Translations under genes and position numbers: made by a program
The notes under the pieces: model-generated
What the model was told of the DNA's origin: nothing
The model's database searches: none
The model's input: only the letters and a program-made list of their open reading frames with translations
In this document: positions 45,896-56,196 of the stretch, one piece after another
Layout: each line of letters opens with the position of its first letter
How positions within the stretch are numbered: the stretch's first letter is position 1
Assembly: GCF_003319115.1 (NCBI RefSeq)
Contig: NZ_QOHF01000003.1
Span: 216,323-280,322 of the forward strand
DNA from: Geodermatophilus sp. TF02-6
Lineage (GTDB): Bacteria; Actinomycetota; Actinomycetes; Mycobacteriales; Geodermatophilaceae
Direction of reading: 5' to 3'
Length of the DNA: 64,000 bases

Positions 45896-47560
45896 TCAGT
45901 CGCGCGGCTCCTGCGGCCGGCCGCCGTCCGAGGGACGGCCGGAGGTGGTGAGCTCCCGGTCCCCTTCGGCCGCGGCCAGGCCGTGCGCCTCACGCCGCTG
46001 CTCGATCTCCACCTGGGCCGGTTCCTCGATCGGGCGGAAGAACCCGCGGATGGCCCTGCGGGCGCCGCCCACCTGGTTCATCTTCTTGGGCACCGGAGCG
46101 CCGCCGTAGGCCAGCTCGCCGTGACCGTGTTCGTCGACCGGGCCGAGAGGCTGGTGCACCTCGATGAACTCACCGTGTGGCAGCCGCCGGATGACCCCGG
46201 TCTCGATGCCGTGCTCGAGCACCTCGCGGTCGTGCTTCTCCAGACCCAGGCAGATCCGGTAGGTGAGCACGTAGGCGATCGGCGGCAGGATGACCACACC
46301 GATCCGGCCGATCCAGGTCATGGCGTTGAGGCTGATGTCGAACTTGTCGGCGATCACGTCGTTGCCGCCGGAGAGGAGCAGCACGACGTAGAAGGTGATC
46401 GCCATGACGCCCAGCGACGTCCGCACCGGCACGTCGCGGGGGCGCTGGAGCAGGTGGTGCGAGGCCGTGTCGCGGGTCAGCTTGCGCTCGATGATCGGGT
46501 AGAGCGCCAGGACGGTGAAGATGATCCCCGCGATGACGACCGTGGGCCAGAACAGCGCCGGGATCGTGTAGTTGCCGGGGAGGTTGATGTCCCAGGCCGG
46601 GAACAGACGGGTCGACCCGTCGAGGAACATGACGTACCAGTCCGGCTGCGACGCGGAGGAGACCTGCGCCGGGTTGTACGGACCCCACAGCCACACCGGG
46701 TTGATCTGCACCAGACCGCCGAGGGCGGCGCAGACGCCGAACACGATGAAGAACAGCCCGGTCGCCTTGCCCGCGAAGGTGGGGAAGAGCCGGTTGCCGA
46801 CCACGTTGTGCTCGGTGCGACCCGGGCCGGGGAACTGGGTGTGCTTCTGCTTCACCAGCACCAGCAGGTGGACGGCGATCAGGCCCAGCATGATCGCCGG
46901 GACGAGGAGCACGTGGGCGATGTAGAGGCGCCCGACGATGTACTCGCCCACGTAGTCCCCGTTGAAGACCGCCCAGTGCACCCAGGTGCCGACCACCGGG
47001 ATGGACAGCATGATCGCCGAGGCGATCCGCAGGCCGGTGCCCGAGAGCAGGTCGTCGGGCATCGAGTAGCCGGCGAAGCCCTCGAGGATCGCCAGGACCA
47101 ACAGGGCCACCCCGATCAGCCAGTTGGTCTCGCGCGGCCGGCGGAAGGCGCCGGTGAAGAAGATGCGCAGCAGGTGCACGACGATCGAGGCGACGAAGAG
47201 CAGGGCCGCCCAGTGGTGCAGCTGCCGCACGAAGAGGCCGCCGCGGACGTCGAAGGACAGGCCCAGGGTGGACTCGTAAGCCGCCGACATCTCCACGCCC
47301 CGCAGCGGCGCGTACGACCCCTCGTAGACGACCTCACGCATCGAGGCGTCGAAGAAGAAGGTCAGGTACGTGCCCGACAGCAGCAGGATGACGAAGGAGT
47401 AGAGCGCGATCTCGCCGAGCAGGAACGACCAGTGGTCGGGGAAGACCTTGTTGAGGGTGCGGCGCAGCGGACCGGCGACGATCAGCCGGTCGTCGATCTC
47501 CAGCGCGGCCTTGCCCAGCGGTGTGGTCGGGACACCCGGCGCCGTGGCGGTGCGAGCCAT
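45896..47560 (-). CDS. qcrB: Menaquinol-cytochrome c reductase cytochrome b subunit
   Basis: A 554-residue protein of the actinobacterial long type. The first four helices bind two b haems ([72 protein letters not shown]). The quinol-site region reads [36 protein letters not shown]-terminal cytoplasmic extension follows. The ATG at 47560 shares a base with the qcrA stop (TGATG). It is last of qcrC-qcrA-qcrB. This subunit is the target of Q203-type inhibitors in mycobacteria. Confidence 0.95.
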   Translation of the reverse strand: MARTATAPGVPTTPLGKAALEIDDRLIVAGPLRRTLNKVFPDHWSFLLGEIALYSFVILLLSGTYLTFFFDASMREVVYEGSYAPLRGVEMSAAYESTLGLSFDVRGGLFVRQLHHWAALLFVASIVVHLLRIFFTGAFRRPRETNWLIGVALLVLAILEGFAGYSMPDDLLSGTGLRIASAIMLSIPVVGTWVHWAVFNGDYVGEYIVGRLYIAHVLLVPAIMLGLIAVHLLVLVKQKHTQFPGPGRTEHNVVGNRLFPTFAGKATGLFFIVFGVCAALGGLVQINPVWLWGPYNPAQVSSASQPDWYVMFLDGSTRLFPAWDINLPGNYTIPALFWPTVVIAGIIFTVLALYPIIERKLTRDTASHHLLQRPRDVPVRTSLGVMAITFYVVLLLSGGNDVIADKFDISLNAMTWIGRIGVVILPPIAYVLTYRICLGLEKHDREVLEHGIETGVIRRLPHGEFIEVHQPLGPVDEHGHGELAYGGAPVPKKMNQVGGARRAIRGFFRPIEEPAQVEIEQRREAHGLAAAEGDRELTTSGRPSDGGRPQEPRD

Positions 47561-48675
47561 CAGATGCGCTCCCGATTCCAATAGGTGGGGCCTACAGCCT
47601 CAATGTAGTCACTACGAGCAACGAAGTAGCCCTGGTCGTCGACCGTGATCGGCAGCTGGGGCAGCGGGCGGGTGGCCGGACCGAAGACCGGCTTGGCTCC
47701 CTGGGTGACGTCGAACTGCGACTGGTGGCAGGGACACAGGATGCGGCTGGTCTCCTGCTCGTACAACGAGACCGGGCACCCGGCGTGCGTGCAGATCTTG
47801 GAGTAGGCCACGTAGTCGCCGTAGCCGAAGTCGGCCTGGCCTTCGCGGGGGCGGTCGACCGCGACCTGCTCGGGACGGAGCCGGATGAGCATGGTGGCGG
47901 CGTCGGCCTCCCGGTTGCCGCCGGGGACCGCCGGGAAGACCGTCTCCAGCGAGCCGGGCAGCTGGTCGCCCGGACGGATGGGGCTGCCGTCGTCGCGGAC
48001 GAGGCGGACCCCCCGGGCCCAGCTGGTGGTGCCCAGGGGGTTGCCCTTGTTCGGGTTCTTGATCAGCCCACCCAGCGGCATGAGCAGCATGAGCCCGACC
48101 CCGCCGCCCATGAACACCAGGGAGCGGGTGAGCAGCTTGCGGCGGGCCAGGCCGCTGTTGTGCAGGCCGCCGACGAGCGTGGCCGCGGTGGTGACCCGGT
48201 CGAAGTGGGACCCGTCGTGCTTGTCCTGCACCGCGGTCTCGTGCGGCAGCAGCTTCTTGGTGTAGAGCACCAGCCCGACGCCGACCAGGATCAGGGACAG
48301 CCCGCCGAGCGCCCCGACCAGCGGGGTGAACAGGGCGCTCCAGCCCCCCTCGCTGATCGTCCAGTGCCAGTCGGGCAGGAACCAGCCCGAGCCGACGTAC
48401 ACGACGAGGGCCGCGAACGCGGCCAGCCCGGCGATGCCGAAGGCCAGCGCGACCTGGCGGACGGCCCGCCGCTCGACCGGGGAGCCCGGCTCGGGACCCG
48501 GGTCCACGTGCAGGATCTGCACGCTGTCGTACCGGGCGCCCAGGCGGTCGAGCTCCTCGCGGGGCATCGCCGCCAGCTGCTCGGGTGTGTAGTCGTCGTC
48601 CGGCCCGCCGTGCAGCGGCCCCGGGACGTCCGCGCCGCCGGTGGAGCCGGCCCGGTGGGTCTCGCCCGTCGTCAT
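47560..48675 (-). CDS. qcrA: Rieske iron-sulfur subunit of the bc complex
   Basis: A 371-residue protein with three N-terminal membrane helices (about residues 65-85, 105-128, 185-205) instead of the usual one, typical of actinobacteria. The [2Fe-2S] ligands are Cys-His pairs in [13 protein letters not shown] and CPCHQSQFD. The N-terminus carries an acidic cytoplasmic region. Its start overlaps the qcrC stop by four bases, and its stop overlaps qcrB. Confidence 0.95.
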   Translation of the reverse strand: MTTGETHRAGSTGGADVPGPLHGGPDDDYTPEQLAAMPREELDRLGARYDSVQILHVDPGPEPGSPVERRAVRQVALAFGIAGLAAFAALVVYVGSGWFLPDWHWTISEGGWSALFTPLVGALGGLSLILVGVGLVLYTKKLLPHETAVQDKHDGSHFDRVTTAATLVGGLHNSGLARRKLLTRSLVFMGGGVGLMLLMPLGGLIKNPNKGNPLGTTSWARGVRLVRDDGSPIRPGDQLPGSLETVFPAVPGGNREADAATMLIRLRPEQVAVDRPREGQADFGYGDYVAYSKICTHAGCPVSLYEQETSRILCPCHQSQFDVTQGAKPVFGPATRPLPQLPITVDDQGYFVARSDYIEAVGPTYWNRERI

Positions 48676-49559
48676 GCCTTGCTCCCCATCCAGAAGACGC
48701 CGAACAGCAGCACGGCCATGCCGACCACCCAGATCACCACGCCCTCGGCGACCGGGCCGATCCGCCCGACGCCGGCGCCGCCGGGGTCGGCCTGCTCCTT
48801 GATGGTCTGGACGTAGGTGATGATCGAGCGCTTCTCGGCGGGGGTCAGCTGGTTGTCCCCGAACACCGGCATGTTCTCCGGACCGGTCAGCATCGCGGTG
48901 TAGATCTCGAGGTCGTTGGCGTCCTCGAGGCTGGGCGCGCGCTTGCCGGAGGAGAGGGCGCCGCCCTCGCCGACGAAGTTGTGGCAGGACGAGCAGTTGA
49001 GCCGGAACAGCTCGCCGCCCTCGGCCAGGTCGCCGGTGCGCAGGTCGCCGGAGGGCAGGGTCGGCCCACCGCCGTTGGCCTGCACGTAGGCCATCAGCTG
49101 GTCGATCTCCTCGTCGGAGAAGACGGCCGGCTTGTCGGCGGCCTGCGCCTCCTGGCGGACCAGCGGCATGCGGCCGGTGTGCACCTGGAAGTAGACGGCG
49201 GCCTCGCCGACCCCGATGAGCGAGGGGCCGCGGTTGGGCACGCCCTCGAGGTTCTCGCCGTGGCAGGTGATGCAGCTGCGCTCGTAGAGCTCGCGGCCCG
49301 CGGCCTCGGCAGAGGACGCGCTGGGAGCGCCCTCGTCGCTGGCGTACGCCGGGGAGAACACCGAGTACAGCGTGCCGGTGAGCACGAGGCCGAGCATCAG
49401 GCCGGCGACGTTGACCACGCGGCGGCGCTGCTTGGACCGCCGGCGGGCGCGGGCCGCGGCGGCAGGGGTCCCGCCGGCCGGCCGGCGGAACCGGCGGCGG
49501 TGGCCGCCGGGCGTCCCGTCGTCGGGCCGTGCGTCGGACTGCGGGTTCGGAGTGGACAC
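48672..49559 (-). CDS. qcrC: Di-haem cytochrome c subunit of the bc complex
   Basis: A 295-residue protein with an N-terminal anchor (VVNVAGLMLGLVLTGTLYSVF) and two haem sites, CITCH and CSSCH, in two cytochrome c folds with Met ligands likely in GRMPL and NMPVF. A C-terminal membrane helix follows (GPVAEGVVIWVVGMAVLLFGVFW). The fused haems replace a soluble cytochrome c in passing electrons to CtaC. It lies downstream of ctaE with a 7-bp gap. Confidence 0.95.
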   Translation of the reverse strand: MSTPNPQSDARPDDGTPGGHRRRFRRPAGGTPAAAARARRRSKQRRRVVNVAGLMLGLVLTGTLYSVFSPAYASDEGAPSASSAEAAGRELYERSCITCHGENLEGVPNRGPSLIGVGEAAVYFQVHTGRMPLVRQEAQAADKPAVFSDEEIDQLMAYVQANGGGPTLPSGDLRTGDLAEGGELFRLNCSSCHNFVGEGGALSSGKRAPSLEDANDLEIYTAMLTGPENMPVFGDNQLTPAEKRSIITYVQTIKEQADPGGAGVGRIGPVAEGVVIWVVGMAVLLFGVFWMGSKA

Positions 49560-49566
49560 CGTTTCC

Positions 49567-50181
49567 TCAGCGGATCAGGTAGATCGTGGCGAAGAGCCCG
49601 ACCCACACGACGTCGACGAAGTGCCAGTAGTAGGAGACCACGATGGCCGAGGTCGCCTGTGCCGGCGTGAACCGGCCCATGGTGGACCGGATGAGCAGGT
49701 ACACGAAGGCGACGAGGCCCCCGATGACGTGCAGCGCGTGGAAGCCGGTCGTCAGGTAGAAGACCGAGCCGTACGTGGAGCTGGAGATCGTGGTGTCGTG
49801 GTGGGTCACGAGCACGCGGTACTCGTTGGTCTGACCCAGCACGAACACCAGGCCCATGACGAAGGTGATGGTGAACCAGCGGCGCAGGCCGTAGACGTTG
49901 CCGTTCTCCGCCGCGAAGACGCCGAGCTGGCAGGTGACCGAGGAGGCCACCAGGATGATCGTGAAGACCAGCGCATAGGGCAGGTTGAGTTCGGTCGGCT
50001 CCGGTGGCCACCCGTCCGTGGCCCGGGCGCGCGCGGTGAAGTACATGGCGAACAGCCCGGCGAAGAACATCAGCTCGCTGGAGAGCCAGATGATCGTGCC
50101 GACGCTGACCATGTTCGGTCGGGTCAGGGAGTGCACCCGGGAGGTGTCGAAGGTGCCGCTCGCCACGGGAGCCGTTGTCAC
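49567..50181 (-). CDS. ctaE: Cytochrome c oxidase subunit III
   Basis: A 204-residue membrane protein with five helices: [89 protein letters not shown] and [26 protein letters not shown]. The motif [12 protein letters not shown] and the final [10 protein letters not shown] identify it. It heads the ctaE-qcrCAB operon. The GTG has CATGAT 6 nt before it, perhaps a weak -10 of a leaderless mRNA. Confidence 0.95.
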   Translation of the reverse strand: MTTAPVASGTFDTSRVHSLTRPNMVSVGTIIWLSSELMFFAGLFAMYFTARARATDGWPPEPTELNLPYALVFTIILVASSVTCQLGVFAAENGNVYGLRRWFTITFVMGLVFVLGQTNEYRVLVTHHDTTISSSTYGSVFYLTTGFHALHVIGGLVAFVYLLIRSTMGRFTPAQATSAIVVSYYWHFVDVVWVGLFATIYLIR

Positions 50182-50309
50182 GGGCTCATCATGGCATCGC
50201 TGCTGTCAAGGTCACGACCGCAGGTGGGCGATGTGCCGGCTCCGTGACCTCCTCGACACTTGGCCCGTGCCGCCCGGTCGGCACCCGTGCTGCCACTAGG
50301 CTCGGCGCC

Positions 50310-50726
50310 GTGAGTGACGCCGCACCGGCCACCGTCGTGGTCTACAGCTCCCGGCCCGAGGTGCGGGCCGCCGTGCGCACCGCGGTGGGCCGCCGTCCGG
50401 CCGCGGACGTGGGCCCGCTGACCTGGGTGGAGTGCGCGACCGGTGAGCAGGTCGTCGACGCCGTGGACGGCGGCGGCGTGGACCTCTGCGTGCTCGACGG
50501 CGAGGCGCAGCCGACCGGTGGGCTGGCGCTGGCCCGCCAGCTCACCGTCGAGGTGGCCGACCGGCCGGCGCTGTGCGTCCTCGTCGCCCGGCAGCCCGAC
50601 CGGTGGCTGGCCCACTGGTCGCAGGCCGACGCCACGTTGCCCTTCCCGGTCGACCCGCTCACCGCCCCCACCGTCGTCGCCGGCCTGCTGCGCGACCGGG
50701 CGGGACGGCGGCCGGTCGCCCGGTGA
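50310..50726 (+). CDS. Receiver-like protein of unknown role
   Basis: A 138-residue protein whose outline follows a response-regulator receiver fold ([76 protein letters not shown]). The Asp in VLDGEAQ sits at the phospho-acceptor position, but the usual DD pair near the N-terminus is absent (YSS). No output domain is present. The GTG has TAGGCT 7 nt upstream. Its stop overlaps trpD (GTGA), and it is divergent from ctaE. Confidence 0.78.
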   Translation: MSDAAPATVVVYSSRPEVRAAVRTAVGRRPAADVGPLTWVECATGEQVVDAVDGGGVDLCVLDGEAQPTGGLALARQLTVEVADRPALCVLVARQPDRWLAHWSQADATLPFPVDPLTAPTVVAGLLRDRAGRRPVAR

Positions 50727-51778
50727 CCCCGCGGGCCACCAGCGGGCCGACCTGGCCGGCACTGCTCACCCGCCTCCTCGCGCGGCAGGACCTCGCCTCG
50801 ACCGACACCGCCTGGGCGATGGGTGAGGTCATGTCCGGCGAGGCGACCCCGGCCCAGATCGCCGGCTTCGTCGTGGCGCTGCGGGCCAAGGGTGAGTCGC
50901 CGGCGGAGGTCGCCGGCATGGCCGGGACGATGCTCGAGCGGGCCACCCCGGTGCAGCTCCCCCTGGCGTGCGTCGACATCGTGGGCACCGGCGGCGACGG
51001 GGCGCACACGGTGAACATCTCCTCGATGGCGGCGGTCGTCACCGCCGCCGCCGGGGTGCCGGTGGCCAAGCACGGCAACCGCGCCGCGTCGTCGTCCTCC
51101 GGGGCCGCGGACGTGCTCGAGGCGCTGGGCGTGGTCATCGACCTGCCCGCGGCCGCGGTGGCCCGCTGCGTCGAGGAGGCCGGCATCGGCTTCTTCTTCG
51201 CCCCGGTCTTCCACCCCGGCATGCGGCACGCCGCCGTCCCCCGCCGGGAGATGGGGATCGGCACGGTCTTCAACTTCCTCGGCCCGCTGACCAACCCCGC
51301 CCGCCCGGCGGCCGCGGCCATCGGCTGCGCGGACCCGCGGATGGCGCCGGTGCTGGCCGAGGTCCTCGCCTACCGCGGGACGCGGGCGCTGGTCTTCCGC
51401 GGGGACGACGGCCTCGACGAGCTGACCACCGTGACCACGTCCTCGGTGTGGGCGGTGCGCGACGGCGAGGTCGAACCCGACCGGGTCGACCCCTCGGCGC
51501 TGGGGATCCCTGCACCCCCGCAGGGGGCGCTGCGCGGCGGCGACCCGGCGTTCAACGCCGACGTCTTCCGACGGGTGGTGGCCGGCGAGCCCGGCCCGGT
51601 GCGGGACGCGGTGCTGCTCAACGCCGCCGCCGCGCTGGCCGCCTTCGACGAGCGCGGTGTGCGGCTGCACGACGCGCTGGCCGCCGGGCTCGAGCGGGCG
51701 GCCGCCGCGGTCGACGACGGCCGGGCGCAGGCGCAGCTGGAGCGCTGGGTGCGGACCAGCCGGGCGTTGCGCAGCTGA
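50723..51778 (+). CDS. trpD: Anthranilate phosphoribosyltransferase
   Basis: A 351-residue enzyme of tryptophan synthesis joining anthranilate and PRPP. The PRPP-binding loop is [44 protein letters not shown] and the [36 protein letters not shown] block carry the substrate and metal ligands. The GTG overlaps the stop of the receiver-like gene. No other trp genes are near; the lone position after ctaE is usual in actinobacteria. Confidence 0.95.
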   Translation: MTPRATSGPTWPALLTRLLARQDLASTDTAWAMGEVMSGEATPAQIAGFVVALRAKGESPAEVAGMAGTMLERATPVQLPLACVDIVGTGGDGAHTVNISSMAAVVTAAAGVPVAKHGNRAASSSSGAADVLEALGVVIDLPAAAVARCVEEAGIGFFFAPVFHPGMRHAAVPRREMGIGTVFNFLGPLTNPARPAAAAIGCADPRMAPVLAEVLAYRGTRALVFRGDDGLDELTTVTTSSVWAVRDGEVEPDRVDPSALGIPAPPQGALRGGDPAFNADVFRRVVAGEPGPVRDAVLLNAAAALAAFDERGVRLHDALAAGLERAAAAVDDGRAQAQLERWVRTSRALRS

Positions 51779-51821
51779 ACCCACCGGCCGGCTCCTGCGC
51801 CTTGGCCGCTGCCTTGCGTCG

Positions 51822-52079
51822 GCCCCCTCCCGGGCACCGCCCCGAGCTCGCGAGGGGTGGGCAGGAGGACGGCCCCTTGCCGGGTTCCGCCGCGAGCCTG
51901 CGAGCGGTGGGGGGCAGAGGCGGCCCCGTCCAGAGGCTCCGGCCCCCTGCAGGGTCCCACCGCCGGCCCCGTCCCGGGTCCCGCCCTGAGCTTGCGAAGG
52001 GTGGGGAGGACGTGGTCCTTCCATGGCGGAGGGCAGGGGGTCCTTCCACTGCGAGGGGTGAGGAGGACGGGGTCCTCCT
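51822..52079. repeat. Intergenic hairpin repeats (R1), cluster of about four units
   Basis: Between trpD and the convergent Lrp-type gene lie alternating CCCCGTCC-type and CCCCCTGC-type pieces: CCTCCCGGGCACCGCCCCGA near 51826, GGTTCCGCCGCGAGCCTGCG near 51882, GGCCCCCTGCAGGGTCCCAC near 51942, GGCCCCGTCCCGGGTCCCGC near 51967 and GAGGACGGGGTCCTCC at the end. Nothing else occupies the 300-bp gap. Confidence 0.75.
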
Positions 52080-52367
52080 TCAGTCGGCGGTGTCGAAGCC
52101 GATGGAGAACGCCGCCTCGAGGTCGTGCCGGGAGTAGGCCCGGAAGGCGATGTGCGTGGCGGTCTCCAGGACGCCGGGCACCTTGTCGATCCCCCCGGCG
52201 ATCACCGCAGCGATCTGCTCGAACTCGCGGACCCGCACGACGGCGATGAGGTCGGCGTCGCCCGCGACGGAGTAGACCTCGCTCACGCCGTCGAGGTCGG
52301 CGACGGCCTCGGCCACCTCCGGGATCGCGTCGGTGGCCGCGTCGATCATGACGATGGCGGTGATCAC
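52080..52367 (-). CDS. Stand-alone Lrp/AsnC RAM-domain protein
   Basis: A 95-residue protein comprising only the ligand-binding RAM domain (ITAIVMIDAATDAIPEVAEAVADLDGVSEVYSVAGDADLIAVVRV...VPGVLETATHIAFRAY), without the DNA-binding helix-turn-helix. Such single-domain proteins form beta-barrel dimers/decamers that bind amino acids and may modulate full-length Lrp regulators. The start overlaps the stop of the DnaQ-UvrC gene (GTGA), and TAGCAT also lies 7 nt upstream, so both read-through and its own leaderless promoter are possible. Confidence 0.85.
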   Translation of the reverse strand: MITAIVMIDAATDAIPEVAEAVADLDGVSEVYSVAGDADLIAVVRVREFEQIAAVIAGGIDKVPGVLETATHIAFRAYSRHDLEAAFSIGFDTAD

Positions 52368-54265
52368 GCCGGGGATGCTAACCGGGGTGCCGCCGGCTCG
52401 GTGGGGCCCCGCAGGCCGGCGGAGACCCGCTCGGGACGGGCCCGGGTGCCCAGGGGACGGTCGTCGGCGAACGGGTCACGGACGGCGCGGCCGGCCGCGA
52501 CCCGGTCGAGGAACGCGGTGTAGCCGCCGGTGCCGGGCGCCGGGCAGGCCAGCGTCCCGGACACCTGCACCAGCCGGGTGCCCGGCTTCTCCATCCAGCG
52601 CAGCACCAGTTCGGTCTCGTCGACCGAGGCGGCCAGCTCGTCGTCGGGCCCCAGCGGCGTCTCCGCCGTGGCGACCAGCCCCTCGAGGCTGGCCCGCACC
52701 GAGACGCCGCGGGGCGCGCAGCCGGCCGCGGCCAGGCGGCCCCGGCGGACGACGGACAGCTGCCAGCCGCCCTCGCCGTCCGGCCGGGCGAGGACCAGCT
52801 CCGGCACCGCGGCGAGGGTCTCCAGCCGCTGCCGCCGGCGCACCGCGCGCACGAGGACGGCGACCCGGTCGCGCAGGACGGCGGCGTCCTCGTAGCGCTC
52901 CTCGGCGGCCAGCCGGGCGATCCGGGCCAGCAGGGGGGCCAGCAGCGCCTGCGGGTCGGCGGCCACCGCCGCCTGGAGGACGGCGGTGATCCCCGCGTAC
53001 TCCTCGACCGACTGCGCACCGGTGCACGGGGCGCCGCAGCGACCCATGCCGGCCAGCGCGCAGGCGGGCCTGCGCACCCACGGCGACAGCCGGCCGGTGC
53101 ACTGCCGCAGCGGCAGCGACTCGTGGACGGCGGCCACGGCGGCGTCGGCCGCGCGCCGGTCGGGGAACGGGCCGAGGAAGACGCCGGCGCCCGGGCGCAC
53201 CCGGCGGACCACCGACAGCCGGGGGAACGGCTCCTCGGTCAGCCGCACCCACAGCGCCCGCTCGGGGAAGCGGGAGCGCCGGTTGTAGCGCGGCTTGTGC
53301 TGAGCGATCAGCCGCAGCTCCCGGACGGCGGCCTCGAGGTCGTGCGCGCAGGGGATCGCGTCCACCCGCTGGGCGAGCGCGACCATCTCGGTGATCCGGC
53401 TGCGCTGCTCGCCGGCGGTGAAGTAGCTGCGCACCCGGCTGCGCAGGTCGGTCGACGTCCCGACGTAGAGGGGTTCGTCGCGGGGACCGCGGAACACGTA
53501 CACGCCGGGGCCGCCGGGGACGCCGTCGGCCAGGTGCCGCTTGCGCAGCCGCTCGGGGTCGACCTGCCGGGTGAGGCTGGTCAGCTCCTCCAGGGTGGTG
53601 ATGCCGAGCGGGCCCAGCCGCTCGACGAGCCCGTGCAGCACGTCGACGGTGGCGCGCGCGTCGGCCAGCGCGCGGTGGCACGGCTCGGTGGTGGTGCGGA
53701 AGTAGGGCGCGAGGGTGGCCAGCTTGCAGTTGGGCACCTCGTCGCGGGTCAGCAGCCGGCGGGCGAGGACGGCGGTGTCGACCGAGGCCGCCGCGGGCCA
53801 GGGGATGCCGTTCTCCGCGCAGGCGGCCCTGAGGAACCCGAGGTCGAACGGCGCGTTGTGCGCCACCAGGACCGCGCCGTGGGCGAACTCCAGGAAGCTG
53901 GGCAGCACCGCGCCGACGTGGGGTGCGGTGGCCACCATCGTCGCGGTGATCCCGGTCAGGACGCTGATGTAGGGCGGGATCTCGCAGCCGGGGTCGACGA
54001 GGGTCTGGAACTCGCCGAGGACCGCTCCGCCGCGCACCTTCACCGCGCCGATCTCGGTGATCGCGCTGTCCTTGGGCGACCCGCCGGTGGTCTCGAGGTC
54101 GACGACGACGAACGTGACCTCCGCCAGCGGAGTGCCCAGCTCGTCGATGGTGCCCTGCTCGTAGCGGGGGAGCGCGGCGGCGGCCCGGGCGGTGGGGTGG
54201 GTGTGGCCGGCCGGTACCGGGGCGGCGGCGGAGAGCGACACCTGCCGGGAGGGGGAGGACGGCAC
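52364..54265 (-). CDS. DEDDh exonuclease fused to a UvrC-type GIY-YIG endonuclease
   Basis: A 633-residue fusion. An N-terminal DnaQ-like 3'-5' exonuclease (about residues 45-215) has Asp-x-Glu in VVVDLETTGG, Asp in AHNAPFDLGF and the HxxxxxD in CHRALADARAT. A GIY-YIG nuclease (about 245-330) follows with PGVYVFRGPRDEPLYVGTSTDLRSRVRSYF. The UvrC-like remainder includes a Cys motif (RRPACALAGMGRCGAPC) and a UVR-like helix (LAAEERYEDAAVLRDRVAVL). The UvrC endonuclease H and HhH domains are absent. It resembles M. tuberculosis Rv2191 (from memory). A role in processing damaged DNA is inferred. TACCGT lies 7 nt before the GTG. Confidence 0.9.
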   Translation of the reverse strand: MPSSPSRQVSLSAAAPVPAGHTHPTARAAAALPRYEQGTIDELGTPLAEVTFVVVDLETTGGSPKDSAITEIGAVKVRGGAVLGEFQTLVDPGCEIPPYISVLTGITATMVATAPHVGAVLPSFLEFAHGAVLVAHNAPFDLGFLRAACAENGIPWPAAASVDTAVLARRLLTRDEVPNCKLATLAPYFRTTTEPCHRALADARATVDVLHGLVERLGPLGITTLEELTSLTRQVDPERLRKRHLADGVPGGPGVYVFRGPRDEPLYVGTSTDLRSRVRSYFTAGEQRSRITEMVALAQRVDAIPCAHDLEAAVRELRLIAQHKPRYNRRSRFPERALWVRLTEEPFPRLSVVRRVRPGAGVFLGPFPDRRAADAAVAAVHESLPLRQCTGRLSPWVRRPACALAGMGRCGAPCTGAQSVEEYAGITAVLQAAVAADPQALLAPLLARIARLAAEERYEDAAVLRDRVAVLVRAVRRRQRLETLAAVPELVLARPDGEGGWQLSVVRRGRLAAAGCAPRGVSVRASLEGLVATAETPLGPDDELAASVDETELVLRWMEKPGTRLVQVSGTLACPAPGTGGYTAFLDRVAAGRAVRDPFADDRPLGTRARPERVSAGLRGPTEPAAPRLASPA

Positions 54266-54436
54266 GGGGCGGACGGTAGGTCGCGGCAGTGACAGTCCCG
54301 GGGACGCGCGCCGCGGCGCGCCGTGGGACCGGGAACTGTCGGTGTCCGTTCCTACCGTGCGCTCCGGACCGACCGGGGCCGTGGAGGGCCGCGCGCCACG
54401 GGGTCGGCGAGCAGAGGACGAGCAGAGGAGTGGACC

Positions 54437-54757
54437 GTGTACATCGACTGCGACACCTGCACCGCCCGCGGCGCCGGCTGCGCCGACTGCGTCGTGACCG
54501 TGCTGCTGGGCGCCCCACCGGGCTGGCAGGGCGCGGAGCCGACCGTGGTGCCGATGACCGGCTGGCGGGACGGCGGGCCGGCCCTGACCGCCGAGGACGT
54601 CGTCGTGCCCCGGCCCGGTGTGGTCGTGGAGTTCGACGAGGTCGAGCGGCGCGCCGTGCGGGCGCTGGCCGACGGCGGCCTGGTGCCTCCGCTGCGCCAC
54701 GAGCCCGCCCCGGGACGGCGGGCCGGGAGGCCGGCGCCGCGGCGGCGCACCGGGTGA
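54437..54757 (+). CDS. Cys-rich N-terminal conserved hypothetical protein
   Basis: A 106-residue protein opening with VYIDCDTCTARGAGCADCVVTVLLG, four cysteines in two CxxC pairs that could hold zinc. EFDEVERRAVRALADGGLVPPLRH follows, then a basic disordered tail. GAGGAG lies 6 nt before the GTG. It is divergent from the DnaQ-UvrC gene, a conserved pairing in actinobacteria as far as I recall; a partner role in DNA repair is speculation. Confidence 0.78.
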   Translation: MYIDCDTCTARGAGCADCVVTVLLGAPPGWQGAEPTVVPMTGWRDGGPALTAEDVVVPRPGVVVEFDEVERRAVRALADGGLVPPLRHEPAPGRRAGRPAPRRRTG

Positions 54758-54912
54758 CCGGCGCGTCGGGAGCCCGCCCGCGCCGGTGACGGGAGTCGAC
54801 CGCGCTGGTCCCCGTGCGCCGTCGGCGGCGCGTCCCGGGTCGGTCGTGCGGGGGGCCCCGAGAGCCCGGCCTGCTGCGGTGGGGCCCGCCGAACGGTTCT
54901 AGGATCGCCCGG

Positions 54913-56196
54913 GTGAGCGGGGCGGGTCGGGCAGGTGCTCGTGCCGCGCTGCTGGTCGCGGTCGTGCTCGGCGCCGCGTTCGTCGTCCTCGTCGCCGTCC
55001 GCACGCCGTGGACGCTGCTGCCCGAGCCGCCGGGCGGCCGGACGCCGGTCCGCCCCGGAGCCGGTCTGCCGCCCGGGGTCGCCGAGCGCGCGGCGTCCTT
55101 CGCCGCCGCCCTGCGCCCGGCCTCCCTCGCGTCGCTGCTGCTGGGCCTGGCCGTCTCCGCCGTCCTCGCGCTGACCCCGCTCGGGCGCCGGCTGGTCACC
55201 GCCGTGGCGCGGCCGCTCGGCGGCCGCTGGACCTGGCAGGTGCTGCTCGGCACCGTCGCGCTCCTGGTCGCGGGACGGCTGGTCACCCTGCCGCTGGCCG
55301 CCTACGGCGAAGTGGTCCGCCACCGCTACGGGCTGTCCACCCGCAGCTGGGCGCTGTGGGCGCGGGACGTGGCGGTCTCCACCGCGATCGACGCCGCGAT
55401 CACGGCGGTCGTGCTGCTGGTGCTGGTGTGGCTGGCCCGCCGGGCGCCGCGCACCTGGTGGGCGTGGGCGGCGGCCGCCGCGGCGGGGTTCGTCGTCGTC
55501 GGCTCGTTCCTCTACCCGGTTGTCATCGAGCCGGCGTTCAACCGCTTCACGCCGCTGGCGGCCGGGCAGCTGCGCAGCGACCTGCTGGCCCTGGCCCAGG
55601 AGAACGGCACGCCGGTCCAGGACGTGCTGGTCGCCGACGCCTCCCGGCGGACGACGGCGCTCAACGCCTACGTCTCCGGGTTCGGGTCGACCCGGCGGAT
55701 CGTCCTCTACGACACGACTCTCGAGCAGCTGCCCGATGCCGAGATCGAGTCGATCGTCGCCCACGAGCTCGGCCACGTCGCCACCGACGACGTCCTCACC
55801 GGCACCCTCATGGGTGCGTTGGGCGCCGGCGCCGCGGTCGCCCTGCTGGGCTGGCTGCTGACCTGGACGCCGCTGCTGCGCCGGACCGGCGCCGACGGGC
55901 CGGGCGACCCCCGGGTGGTGCCGCTGGTGCTGCTGCTGGCCTCCCTCGGCACGCTGGTGGCCACACCGGTGCAGAACCTCGTGTCCCGGCACGTCGAGGC
56001 CCGCGCCGACCTGCACGCGCTCGACCTCACCCGGGACGCCGCGGCGTTCACCGCCATGCAGGACCGGCTCGCCGCCACCAACCTCGCCGATCCCGATCCG
56101 CCCGCCGCCTGGCAGTGGTTCTTCGGCTCGCACCCGACCGGGCCGCAGCGGGTGGCCCTGGCACGGGACTGGCAGCGGCTGCAGGAGGCCGGGTGA
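54913..56196 (+). CDS. M48-family membrane metalloprotease (Ste24/HtpX-like)
   Basis: A 427-residue polytopic protease. Helices occupy about residues 8-25, 65-85, 110-128, 158-180 and 192-215; then SFLYPVVIEPAFNRFTPLAAGQLRSDLL and DASRRTTALNAYVSGFGSTRRIVLYDTTL precede the zinc site IVAHELGHVATDD (HExxH). A later glutamate ligand is probably in HVEARADLHALDLT. It resembles CAAX prenyl protease 1. TAGGAT 7 nt before the GTG suggests a leaderless mRNA. The stop overlaps the GT4 gene start. Confidence 0.92.
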   Translation: MSGAGRAGARAALLVAVVLGAAFVVLVAVRTPWTLLPEPPGGRTPVRPGAGLPPGVAERAASFAAALRPASLASLLLGLAVSAVLALTPLGRRLVTAVARPLGGRWTWQVLLGTVALLVAGRLVTLPLAAYGEVVRHRYGLSTRSWALWARDVAVSTAIDAAITAVVLLVLVWLARRAPRTWWAWAAAAAAGFVVVGSFLYPVVIEPAFNRFTPLAAGQLRSDLLALAQENGTPVQDVLVADASRRTTALNAYVSGFGSTRRIVLYDTTLEQLPDAEIESIVAHELGHVATDDVLTGTLMGALGAGAAVALLGWLLTWTPLLRRTGADGPGDPRVVPLVLLLASLGTLVATPVQNLVSRHVEARADLHALDLTRDAAAFTAMQDRLAATNLADPDPPAAWQWFFGSHPTGPQRVALARDWQRLQEAG

